Notes: generated by a model not told the origin, from the letters alone. A stretch of DNA of 24,858 bases from Prevotellaceae bacterium UBA2448 (GCA_002342585.1 DDQG01000039.1:1-24858), one strand, 5' to 3'; shown: positions 1 to 7,805, counted from the stretch's first letter. A program made the numbers and translations.

Positions 1-108
1 GATAAACACTGGGATTGCTGCCAAGTGAGTGAGGTATCGGCAAAAAATGCAAACAGTCAACAAAAATCAGTCTTAATGAATAACCGAGTCAACTTTTTTA
101 AGGGCTAA
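1..108 (+). CDS. possible 3' end of a gene entering from the left (unrecognised)
   Basis: Frame 1 is open from the window edge to a TAA at 106-108, giving 35 residues that I do not recognise. The other two plus frames are closed early. The stretch contains the first copy of a 19-nt direct repeat (53-71), so it may equally be non-coding. The bases left of the window would settle this. Confidence 0.15.
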   Translation, partial: DKHWDCCQVSEVSAKNANSQQKSVLMNNRVNFFKG

Positions 109-136
109 GAAGCAAGGACAGTCAACAAAAATCAGT
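53..136 (+). repeat. 19-nt direct repeat, two copies
   Basis: The 19-mer ACAGTCAACAAAAATCAGT occurs identically at 53-71 and 118-136, starts 65 nt apart. The second copy ends 20 nt before the -33 box of the promoter at 156-186. It could be a binding site, a recombination scar, or part of a larger array to the left. The sequence does not say which. Confidence 0.6.
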
Positions 137-155
137 AAAATAAACAAAAAATTAT

Positions 156-186
156 TTTGTATTTTACTCGCTTACTCGTATTTTTG
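156..186 (+). promoter_or_regulatory. Bacteroidota-type promoter for the restriction-modification operon
   Basis: TTTG (156-159) is followed after 19 nt by TATTTTTG (179-186), a full match to the Bacteroidota consensus TTTG-N19-21-TAnnTTTG. Transcription would start near 190-195, leaving a leader of about 265 nt before the res start at 458. Confidence 0.7.
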
Positions 187-231
187 CGAATGAAAATCGT
201 ATTCTTGTCGAAGAAGAACGATATTATCTTT

Positions 232-381
232 ATGAAAAACATAGCGTTTGCTGTTTATAAGACATTCCGAAGTTTGGTCGCAGAAGAATTCGTCAAATTA
301 GAAACAAGCAGACGTTCACGGTATCGTGGACGTTACTTGTCTTTGACGAAGGGTCTGACCAAACACCCGGAATGTGGATGA
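232..381 (+). CDS. possible 49-residue leader peptide upstream of res
   Basis: An ATG at 232 opens a frame of 49 codons closed by TGA at 379-381. It starts about 40 nt after the predicted transcription start, spans the whole inverted repeat at 262-375, and ends inside the alternative hairpin at 368-400. The product is basic and resembles no family I know. If translated, ribosomes would melt the stem, as in attenuation leaders. It may be chance, because most of its length is also constrained by the inverted repeat. A longer version from the ATG at 190 would start before the predicted transcript. Confidence 0.2.
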   Translation: MKNIAFAVYKTFRSLVAEEFVKLETSRRSRYRGRYLSLTKGLTKHPECG

Positions 382-400
382 GTAATAGTCCACGTTTCCG
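262..400 (+). promoter_or_regulatory. structured leader: nested inverted repeat plus overlapping hairpin
   Basis: Five pairs of complementary segments nest around a four-base loop (321-324): 262-269 with 368-375, 272-279 with 357-364, 289-297 with 342-350, 304-308 with 336-340, and 312-320 with 325-333. That is 39 base pairs, 38 of them Watson-Crick and one G-U. An alternative hairpin pairs 368-372 with 396-400 and 374-378 with 389-393. It uses the same bases as the outermost arm of the long stem, so the two cannot form together. The element lies between the promoter and the res start. It may be a cis-acting leader, a processed small RNA or a DNA-level palindrome. Confidence 0.6.
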
Positions 401-437
401 TGTTGTTAGGTTAGACTTTTGTTTTTTAGAGAGCAAC

Positions 438-461
438 GCATAAACGATACACGTTTTATGC
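438..461 (+). promoter_or_regulatory. hairpin enclosing the res start codon
   Basis: GCATAAAC (438-445) can pair with GTTTTATGC (453-461) with one bulged T. The ATG at 458-460 is inside the 3' arm. This would hide the start codon in the mRNA and fits tight control of a restriction gene. The stem is short and AT-rich, so its stability is uncertain. Confidence 0.4.
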
Positions 462-3400
462 ATGCAAACAACGACAATCCCGTATTGAACAATCCGTACG
501 AGGAACCTAAGTACTATTATGATACTGATGCCGATGGGAACATTGACTACGAGAAAGTAATCAATGGGCGTCGCCCTTTTGGTTACGATATTAGCATTGT
601 ACCTAAGAAACGTCAGCGCAATGTGTTTTCTGTTGAGGATTTTGAAGCAGTCGAACCTAATGCTGAATTTATCAATACCATTCGAAAAGAAGTTAAGGTT
701 TGGCGTGAAGCAGGTTATCCTAAGGCTTCGCGTATTACAAGCGAACTACTTAACTTTTGGTTCAACAATCCTGAACGCAGATACAATCTTCGTTTGTTCT
801 TTTGTCAACGCGAAGCAGTAGAAACTGCGGTATGGCTGAATGAGATAGCTGAACGTGACCCTAATGTAGGTAATTACATTTTGAATCAACTTTTAGAACG
901 TCGACATACAGTATCACCAGAAGATGCAAATGTTCTACCACGTACGGCCTTCAAAATGGCAACAGGTACAGGTAAGACGGTAGTTATGGCCATGCTGATT
1001 CTATATAACTACCTGAACAAACGAGCCAATCCGATGGACACGCATTATGCTGACCATTTCTTGTTGTGTGCTCCAGGCATTACCATTCGTGACCGTTTAG
1101 GAGTTTTGCAACTCGACTATAATCCTCGAAGTAGTAACTATGAAAGAACTGATTACTACCATCAACGTGGTTTGATTCCGCCTCAGTTCGAAAATGAATT
1201 GGGTAGTCTTAATTCCTCCATCACTATAATAAACTATCAGCAATTTCAACCTCGTGTATTCTCTGGAAAACATGCATCTCCACTAGATGGTAAACAGAAA
1301 TGGATTGATGGTAAATTAGTGCAACAGAAAGAGACGGAAGACTATAGTGTATTGCTAAATCGGATTTTGGAGAAGGGTGTAAAAGGTAAGCGTATAGTGG
1401 TTATCAATGATGAAGCACACCACTGCTATCTCCCCAAAACAGATGCAAATAAAACACTAACAACAGAAGAAAAAGATGAATTGCAAAATGAGAACGATGC
1501 TGCGATGGTGTGGTATGAGGGATTGCGTCAGATGAAACAGTTGGGTTACAAAATGCAACACGTTTATGACCTTTCTGCTACTCCATATTATCTGAAAGGT
1601 TCTGGTTACCCTGAATACTCGTTATTTCCTTGGGTGGTGAGTGATTTTGGGTTGGTTGATGCGATTGAGAGTGGTCTAGTTAAGATACCTTATCTTCCAG
1701 CCTATGATAATACCACAGATTTGGACGAACCCAAACTTCGAAACATTTATCAGTATATTAAAGATAAACTTCCTAAGAAAGGTATTAGAGGACAGAAGAA
1801 GAAAGATAAAGAGGATAATGTAGATCCCAATGCAAGGGCTACTCAAGTTCCTAATCTTCCTACATTGCTTAATACTGCTTTGGAGCAGTTTGTTCGCGAT
1901 TACGAGGAATATAGCAAAGGCTTACGCCAGAGTTATGAAGCTATGGGTACTTTGCTTACTTCGCCTCCTGTGTTGATAGTAGTTTGCAATAATACAGCCG
2001 TATCTCACGAGGTGTATCGTGACATTGCGGGATACCAAGATGGTGTGAATGAAGATGGAGAACCTCGTTATCATAGAGGTCGTTTTGATGTTTTCTCTAA
2101 TTACGATGGTATGGGTTCTCCTAAAAGCAAATTTCCTACTTTGCTAATTGATTCTTCTGCTATTGATGATGCAGGAATCACTATTGACGAAAATTTCAAG
2201 AAGGTCTATACAAAAGAAATCGAAGATTTCAAACACGAATATGCTAATCAGCATGGAGCAGGATCAGCAGACAAACTAACAGATGCGGATATTCTGCGTG
2301 AAGTGGTTAATACTGTTGGTAAACCTGGCAAATTAGGTGGCGACATAAAATGTGTGGTTAGTGTATCCATGCTTACAGAGGGATGGGATGCCAATACTGT
2401 GACTCATGTTTGTGGTATCCGTGCCTTTGGCAGTCAGTTGTTATGTGAGCAGGTGGTAGGTAGAGCTTTAAGACGTCAGAGCTACGATTTGATTCCTTAC
2501 GACCAAATGGGCAACGAAATTGACCGCAAGAACTTGCATCGTTACAAACCAGAAAACATCACATATAAGTTCCCGCCTGAATATGCTCGCGTCATTGGTG
2601 TTCCATTCAATACATTCAAAGGTGGAAAGACTGTTGTGTCCAAACCGGTAAAGCCCAAGAACATTATTCGTGCTTTGCCTGAGCGACAAGAGATGGAGAT
2701 TCATTTTCCAAACATCACGGGTTATCGTTCAGATAATATTGAAGGTGCATTAAAAGCAGATTATACCAATGTGCCCAAATTTGTACTCGATTTTAACAGA
2801 ATCCCTACTGAAACTGTTTTGCAGACAATTGTGAATGGCAATAAGCAGATGATGAAGACGGACTATATGGAACTTCGTGACAAGCAGGTGATTTACTACT
2901 TTGCTCATTTGATGATACGCGAATATTATACGAGCAGCGAACATGGACAACAATTCCAAAAGTTTCCTGAGATCAAGACGATAGTAGAAACATGGTATCA
3001 TCAGCAGTTGGAAATCGTTGGAGGTGATGGAAGTGAAGACCAGAAACGTTTGGTGATGTTATGGAATTACAAAGCTGTGTTGAGCAGTATCAACGAAGGT
3101 ATTCATAAAGCCAATGCAGACAAAGAATTGATGTCTGCGGTTTTAAATTACTATAATCCAGAAGGAAGTACACGTTATGTGTTCCGCCCTACTAATCGCC
3201 CTGTCTATCCTACACAACGCAGTCATGTGAACTATGTGGTGGCTGAACAAGATTCATGGCAGGAGATGGCAGCAAAAACTTTGGACAACATGGAAAATGT
3301 AGTAGCTTATGTAAAGAACACATATTTAGGATTCAGAGTGCCTTATACAGTTGGAGATGAAAGCAAAGAATATCAGCCTAATTTCATTGTAAAAATAAGA

Positions 3401-3613
3401 AAACCTAATAGTGACGTACTTAATTTGATAGTAGAATGCGAGGACTTCGATAGTGACAAATCTGGAAATAAGGATGCTAAACGTCACTATTTGAAGGATT
3501 ATTGGATACCAGCTGCCAACAATCTAAAAACTTTTGGTCAATGGGATTTGTTGGAGGTAAGAGATATTGACCAATTAGAAAACCTTATTAACAAAAAAAT
3601 CAATACCTTATGA
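458..3613 (+). CDS. type III-like restriction enzyme Res subunit (SF2 helicase-nuclease), nuclease motif degenerate
   Basis: A 1051-residue DNA-dependent ATPase/translocase of a restriction-modification system. The SF2 motifs are clear: Walker A ATGTGKT (959-979, residue 168 on), DEAH (1409-1420), SAT (1574-1582), the motif V region TEGWDANTV, and motif VI GRALRR (2459-2476). The C-terminal layout (PNFIV, then LIVECED, then DYWIPAANNL) matches the nuclease domain of the Res family that NCBI labels BPTD_3080. The expected catalytic Asp appears as Asn975 and the expected Lys as Glu995, so DNA cleavage may be lost. I chose ATG 458 because it precedes the conserved NPVLNNPY-type N-terminus; the TTG at 419 would add 13 residues with no support. 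The stop overlaps the mod start (ATGA at 3610-3613). In classical EcoP1-type systems mod comes first, and here res does. Confidence 0.88.
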   Translation: MHANNDNPVLNNPYEEPKYYYDTDADGNIDYEKVINGRRPFGYDISIVPKKRQRNVFSVEDFEAVEPNAEFINTIRKEVKVWREAGYPKASRITSELLNFWFNNPERRYNLRLFFCQREAVETAVWLNEIAERDPNVGNYILNQLLERRHTVSPEDANVLPRTAFKMATGTGKTVVMAMLILYNYLNKRANPMDTHYADHFLLCAPGITIRDRLGVLQLDYNPRSSNYERTDYYHQRGLIPPQFENELGSLNSSITIINYQQFQPRVFSGKHASPLDGKQKWIDGKLVQQKETEDYSVLLNRILEKGVKGKRIVVINDEAHHCYLPKTDANKTLTTEEKDELQNENDAAMVWYEGLRQMKQLGYKMQHVYDLSATPYYLKGSGYPEYSLFPWVVSDFGLVDAIESGLVKIPYLPAYDNTTDLDEPKLRNIYQYIKDKLPKKGIRGQKKKDKEDNVDPNARATQVPNLPTLLNTALEQFVRDYEEYSKGLRQSYEAMGTLLTSPPVLIVVCNNTAVSHEVYRDIAGYQDGVNEDGEPRYHRGRFDVFSNYDGMGSPKSKFPTLLIDSSAIDDAGITIDENFKKVYTKEIEDFKHEYANQHGAGSADKLTDADILREVVNTVGKPGKLGGDIKCVVSVSMLTEGWDANTVTHVCGIRAFGSQLLCEQVVGRALRRQSYDLIPYDQMGNEIDRKNLHRYKPENITYKFPPEYARVIGVPFNTFKGGKTVVSKPVKPKNIIRALPERQEMEIHFPNITGYRSDNIEGALKADYTNVPKFVLDFNRIPTETVLQTIVNGNKQMMKTDYMELRDKQVIYYFAHLMIREYYTSSEHGQQFQKFPEIKTIVETWYHQQLEIVGGDGSEDQKRLVMLWNYKAVLSSINEGIHKANADKELMSAVLNYYNPEGSTRYVFRPTNRPVYPTQRSHVNYVVAEQDSWQEMAAKTLDNMENVVAYVKNTYLGFRVPYTVGDESKEYQPNFIVKIRKPNSDVLNLIVECEDFDSDKSGNKDAKRHYLKDYWIPAANNLKTFGQWDLLEVRDIDQLENLINKKINTL

Positions 3614-6240
3614 ATTACGATAAAAACAGACCAGTTTCGAGCATAAAGCACGATGATAAGCGTGTGGCAATTCCTGATAGCGCACACCAGGGAGAAGAAC
3701 AGATGGCAATTGACGGACAACCTCAGCAGAGTGAGTATCAGGTGTTCCGTCATGAGTTTCAGCGTGGAAGAGACCCAGAACTATACTGGCTTGGTAAATA
3801 TAAGAACGATGACGAGGACAATCCAGACTATATGCCACAACTGTGTACAGATATCCGCAGTTTGTATAAGCATGAAGATATTCGCCCGGAAGCTATTATT
3901 GACAATTTATACGAACTGCATGAGCACAAGAACGAGAATGCAAAAATGCAACTCGATTTGTTTGGAGATTCAGAATTAGAACAAGAGGATGAACTGGAAC
4001 GATTAGCTGGTTACTACAAGCATAGCGACAATTGGCAGAATCGATTGATTCAAGGTGACAGTCTGTTGGTGATGAATTCCTTGCTAAATCGTGAGGGTAT
4101 GAAGGGGCAAGTGCAATGCATCTACTTTGATCCGCCTTATGGCATCAAGTATGGCGGTAATTGGCAGATGAAGATAAGCAGTACAGCTGTAAAGGAAGGT
4201 GATGAGGGAGTTACAGCAGAACCAGAGATGATAAAAGCTTATCGTGATACCTGGGAATTGGGAATTCATAGCTATTTATCTTACCTTCGTGACAGATTGG
4301 TAATGGCCAGAGAATTGCTAACAGAATCAGGATCCATTTTTATCCAAATATCAGATGAAAATGTCCATCTTGTACGTAATTTAATGGATGAAGTTTTTGG
4401 GAGCTCAAACTTTGTTAGCCAGATTGTATTTAAAAAAACGTCATTGGCAACAACGGATTTGTTAGGGAATGTTTGTGACTATATAGTTTGGTATGCAAAA
4501 GATAAGACTATGGTAAAATGTCGTAAGTCATTTGTTAAGAAAGAATATGGAGAAAACGAGAGACAAGATTTTAATCAGATAGAGTTAAAAGATAAAACTA
4601 GAATTCCTATTGCAGATTGGGAAAAGCAAACAGGTCAAAAATTCGAATATAAGAATAGACCAGACGGGAGTAGGCTATATACTACAAGAGATTTATGTTC
4701 AAGTGGCAAGGCAAGCATAGAACAACCATTAGAATTCAATGGAGAAATTTTCTATCCCTCAAAAGGTAATCATTGGAAGGCGACATATCCTACAGGAATG
4801 ACCAGATTGATATCGCTCGATAGAATTGTTAAATGTGATAAGACTATACGTCAAATAAAATACTATGATGACTTTCCATATTTTGAGATAAATAACATCT
4901 GGAACGATGTCTATGGTATTCAAAGTAGGTCAGAATCCAAATTGTATGTAGTTCAAACTTCTCCCAAATCTATTCAACGTTGCATCCTTATGACAACCGA
5001 TCCAGGTGACCTTGTGTTGGATCCTACTTGTGGTAGCGGAACAACTGCCTATGTGGCAGAGCAATGGGGACGCAGATGGATTACCATAGACACGAGTCGT
5101 ATTGCTTTGAACATTGCCAAGAAACGTCTGACCACGGCTTTATTCCCATATTATAAGACTCACGATGATAGCGAGAATCCTAATATTCGCAGAGGCTTTG
5201 TTTATAAGAAGGTGCCACATGTCACGTTGAAGGCTTTGGCTAATGACCTTCCTTTTGATGAAGAAACCCTTTACGATCAGCCGGAAGAGGATAAGAAGCG
5301 TATTCGTGTGAGTGGGCCATTCACGGTAGAGACCTTGCAGAGCCTTGATGTCAGTTCACCAGAAAGTTTGAATGACAAGCAGAACGACTATGACGAATAT
5401 GCATTGTTTACAGAGCGTATCTTCAACAACCTGAAGTCTAATGGTATTCGTAATGGGGTGAAGCAGCAACAGGCCGTGATGCACTCGATGGAACATTTGG
5501 ATGAGCCTTATCTGAATGCCAAGGGCTATTATAAACAGGAGGACGGAACGGAGCATTGTGTGTTCTTTATGATTGGTCCTAAATTTGGCACCGTCAGCAA
5601 ACACGCTGTGAACGAAGCAGTACGTGCTTTTCGTCAGCATCTGGACGAATCGAACTGGCTTGTGATTCTTGGATTCTCGTTTGAAGACAGCATTGAGAGT
5701 GGCGAGAACAAAGATTATAACTTTGGTACATTCCAAGTGTCAAAGGTTCGCATGAGTGACGACCTGCTGCAAGACGGTCTGTTGAAGAAAGACAAGAAAG
5801 CAGGCTCGTTCATCATCATCGGTGAGCCAGATATCAGTTTGGTGAACGATGGCGACGGCAAATGTCATGTAGAGATTAATGGTATGGATATGTACGACCC
5901 AATACAGGATGAAGTGAAGGCCCGCAACGTGAACGATATTGCCTATTGGGAGATGGACGACAACTATACGGGTGGACTCTTCAAGGTGCGCAGCATCCAC
6001 TTCTGTGGTGGCGACAAGAAAGACTTCGCTGCTTGGCGTAAAGGTCTTGATACGGTTGCCAAAGACCTGGCAAAGAAAAGTGCCGAGCGCACCCTGCGAT
6101 TGGAGTTCAATGATGAGATTTGGGATACACTCTATGACTTCAAGAGCGAGCCAATCCCCTACGAAAAGGGCAAGAAGATTGCCGTGCGTGTAGTCTCTCA
6201 GTTTGGTGAAGAATCAACAAAAATTTTGACGATGGAATAA
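3610..6240 (+). CDS. type III-like DNA adenine methyltransferase Mod
   Basis: An 876-residue N6-adenine methyltransferase predicted to protect the host and to give the Res partner its specificity. DPPY (motif IV, residues 174-177) precedes DPTCGSGTT (motif I, from residue 471), the order of the beta class to which type III Mod proteins belong. The roughly 290 residues between them hold the target-recognition region. A long C-terminal part (about 500-876), including SGPFTVETLQ and KKIAVRVVSQFG, resembles the extra domain of methyltransferases paired with BPTD_3080-type Res proteins and makes this longer than a classical Mod of about 650 residues. By hand count, sampled 60-base lines in 4441-4860 are about 28-37% GC against about 48-55% in the C-terminal part, which suggests a swapped recognition module. 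Translation is coupled to res by the ATGA overlap. Confidence 0.9.
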   Translation: MNYDKNRPVSSIKHDDKRVAIPDSAHQGEEQMAIDGQPQQSEYQVFRHEFQRGRDPELYWLGKYKNDDEDNPDYMPQLCTDIRSLYKHEDIRPEAIIDNLYELHEHKNENAKMQLDLFGDSELEQEDELERLAGYYKHSDNWQNRLIQGDSLLVMNSLLNREGMKGQVQCIYFDPPYGIKYGGNWQMKISSTAVKEGDEGVTAEPEMIKAYRDTWELGIHSYLSYLRDRLVMARELLTESGSIFIQISDENVHLVRNLMDEVFGSSNFVSQIVFKKTSLATTDLLGNVCDYIVWYAKDKTMVKCRKSFVKKEYGENERQDFNQIELKDKTRIPIADWEKQTGQKFEYKNRPDGSRLYTTRDLCSSGKASIEQPLEFNGEIFYPSKGNHWKATYPTGMTRLISLDRIVKCDKTIRQIKYYDDFPYFEINNIWNDVYGIQSRSESKLYVVQTSPKSIQRCILMTTDPGDLVLDPTCGSGTTAYVAEQWGRRWITIDTSRIALNIAKKRLTTALFPYYKTHDDSENPNIRRGFVYKKVPHVTLKALANDLPFDEETLYDQPEEDKKRIRVSGPFTVETLQSLDVSSPESLNDKQNDYDEYALFTERIFNNLKSNGIRNGVKQQQAVMHSMEHLDEPYLNAKGYYKQEDGTEHCVFFMIGPKFGTVSKHAVNEAVRAFRQHLDESNWLVILGFSFEDSIESGENKDYNFGTFQVSKVRMSDDLLQDGLLKKDKKAGSFIIIGEPDISLVNDGDGKCHVEINGMDMYDPIQDEVKARNVNDIAYWEMDDNYTGGLFKVRSIHFCGGDKKDFAAWRKGLDTVAKDLAKKSAERTLRLEFNDEIWDTLYDFKSEPIPYEKGKKIAVRVVSQFGEESTKILTME

Positions 6241-6241
6241 T

Positions 6242-7411
6242 ATGAAGTATTGGATAGTTCCTAGTAATAATAGTACGTTTTGTATAGGTGATGCCATAAA
6301 AGAACAAAATGGCTTGGTAGATTGGAGACAGTCTAACAACTTCGCTGTTGGAGATATCGTATTCATTTATCTTTCCAAACCTGATTGTTGTATAAAGTAT
6401 AAGATGGAAGTGGTAAAGGTAAAAATCGATGAGGATATACACTTTGATCAAGAGCAGTTTTGGAAAGATAAGGAAGTTTACTATAGCGGATTAGGAGTGT
6501 ATTTATATGTCAGATTTAAACTGGAAGAAACGTATCCAGACGAATTATTCTCTTTGCGACATATGCGTGAACATGGGTTAAAGGGTAGTCTTCAAGGAGT
6601 TCAGGAATGTCCAAATGTTTTACTTGATTTTCTATTAAATCCATCTTCTTCTGTTGAGGATGATTATGATGTTGATTATCCTGAGGACGATGAAGCATTA
6701 TATGAAGGGTCTCTTATAAAGGTAATGGCAAATAAGTATGAAAGAAACCGTGATGCAAGAAAAAAATGCATTGAAATAAAAGGTGCTAAGTGTGCTGTTT
6801 GTGGTTTTGATTTTGTTGAGATGTATGGAGAAGTTGGTAAGGGATTTATTCATGTTCATCACGTAGTTCCTATTTCAAGCATAGGCAAAACATACAAATT
6901 AGATATTATAAAGGATTTGGTTCCTGTATGCCCCAATTGTCATTATATGCTACATCGCAAAAATCCTCCATATGAAATTGTAGAGCTAAAAAAACAATGG
7001 GAAGAGAATAATTATGGTAGTGCTTTGGCAGCAGAACCTTTGCCACAATATGATTCTCTTGCGAATGTTATAGTTGGTGTTGTTAAGAATGATAATGTTG
7101 AACCATTCCTACATGGTAATGCTAAGTTATATTATTTTGGTAAAAGATTCCCGTCCAAATATAACATAAAAAACATAGGTTATTTTGCCCCATACTTTAA
7201 TGGTGGAATACGAGGCTATTATGATGTTTCTGCTGTTAGATATGCAAGAAAAAACGAAATTGTTCAAAGTGTAGATTATGAAGATGATAGTTCGCGTATT
7301 GTACTAGAACTGAGCTCATATCATCACATCTCAGATACACCTCTAAAAATAAGTTTGGCAAACTATAATTATGCTTTTATCTCGCTAAATAAAATAGTGA
7401 AGGTTAATTAA
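6242..7411 (+). CDS. EVE-HNH modification-dependent nuclease with an extra C-terminal domain
   Basis: A 389-residue predicted DNA endonuclease. Residues 1-133 look like an EVE (PUA-like) base-reading domain: the YWIVPSN start, VDWRQ, VGDIVFIYLSKP, FWKDKE and GLKGSLQG. An acidic linker (138-152) leads to an HNH domain with zinc cysteines C184/C187 and C230/C233, HVHHVVP (204-210) and a PNCHYMLH end. Characterised EVE-HNH enzymes such as VcaM4I cut DNA with modified cytosines. Residues 270-389 form a further unassigned domain (GYFAPYF, IRGYYDVS, YAFISL), possibly a second PUA-like reader. The gene starts 1 nt after the mod stop, so it is probably co-transcribed. Sampled lines are about 28-33% GC, lower than mod, which suggests later acquisition. 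Confidence 0.85.
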   Translation: MKYWIVPSNNSTFCIGDAIKEQNGLVDWRQSNNFAVGDIVFIYLSKPDCCIKYKMEVVKVKIDEDIHFDQEQFWKDKEVYYSGLGVYLYVRFKLEETYPDELFSLRHMREHGLKGSLQGVQECPNVLLDFLLNPSSSVEDDYDVDYPEDDEALYEGSLIKVMANKYERNRDARKKCIEIKGAKCAVCGFDFVEMYGEVGKGFIHVHHVVPISSIGKTYKLDIIKDLVPVCPNCHYMLHRKNPPYEIVELKKQWEENNYGSALAAEPLPQYDSLANVIVGVVKNDNVEPFLHGNAKLYYFGKRFPSKYNIKNIGYFAPYFNGGIRGYYDVSAVRYARKNEIVQSVDYEDDSSRIVLELSSYHHISDTPLKISLANYNYAFISLNKIVKVN

Positions 7412-7627
7412 TAATATTATAATTCATGGTACTATGACAATAATGCCACAGGGGCAGGTAACTGACAAATGATCTCCGATGTAAGAAGGCTGATGTAAGG
7501 TGCTTATAATGGTTATTGTTTATAGATTATTGGTTATTGACCTTAGCTATTTGCTATTGAAAAGTTAAGAAGTAATTTTTGCACACTATGATGATTTCGT
7601 TATCTCAGATTAGTGTCTTTTTTCCTG

Positions 7628-7683
7628 TTCATTAATGAAATCGATCCAATTCATTAATGATTACGATTAAATTCATTAATGAA
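7628..7683. repeat. three palindromes at exact 22-bp spacing
   Basis: TTCATTAATGAA occurs at 7628-7639 and 7672-7683, with a one-mismatch copy (last base T) at 7650-7661. Starts are exactly 22 bp apart, about two helical turns, so a dimeric regulator could bind all three on one face of the DNA. They lie 123 bp upstream of the GH26 -7 box and also upstream of the GH26 relic, so they may have served the lost gene. Confidence 0.6.
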
Positions 7684-7722
7684 CGGTTTTTGAGAGACCG
7701 ATTTAAATATTGCACACTGTTA

Positions 7723-7753
7723 CGCGATGATTTTCTAAAATTGAGGCAATGAA
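7723..7753 (+). pseudogene. relic of a GH26 3' end
   Basis: Bases 7723-7758 match 8874-8909 (the end of the GH26 gene and its stop) at 34 of 36 positions. In frame the relic reads RDDFLKLRQ and stop, identical to the GH26 C-terminus. Similarity continues loosely through an A-rich stretch to the promoter motif, so the whole 3' end and following spacer appear duplicated. This is what remains of a tandem GH26 copy. Confidence 0.75.
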
Positions 7754-7805
7754 GGCTGATGGTAAAAAAGATAATGGAATATAAACATATTCGAAATAAT
7801 ATTCT

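Noticed and set aside
262..411. Integron attC site or retron RNA
   Set aside because: GTTAGGT at 405-411 fits the attC core GTTRRRY, but no matching RYYYAAC partner lies at the other end, and there is no integrase or reverse transcriptase nearby.
419..457. Longer res start at TTG 419
   Set aside because: It adds 13 residues with no resemblance to the family N-terminus, and ATG 458 directly precedes the conserved start.
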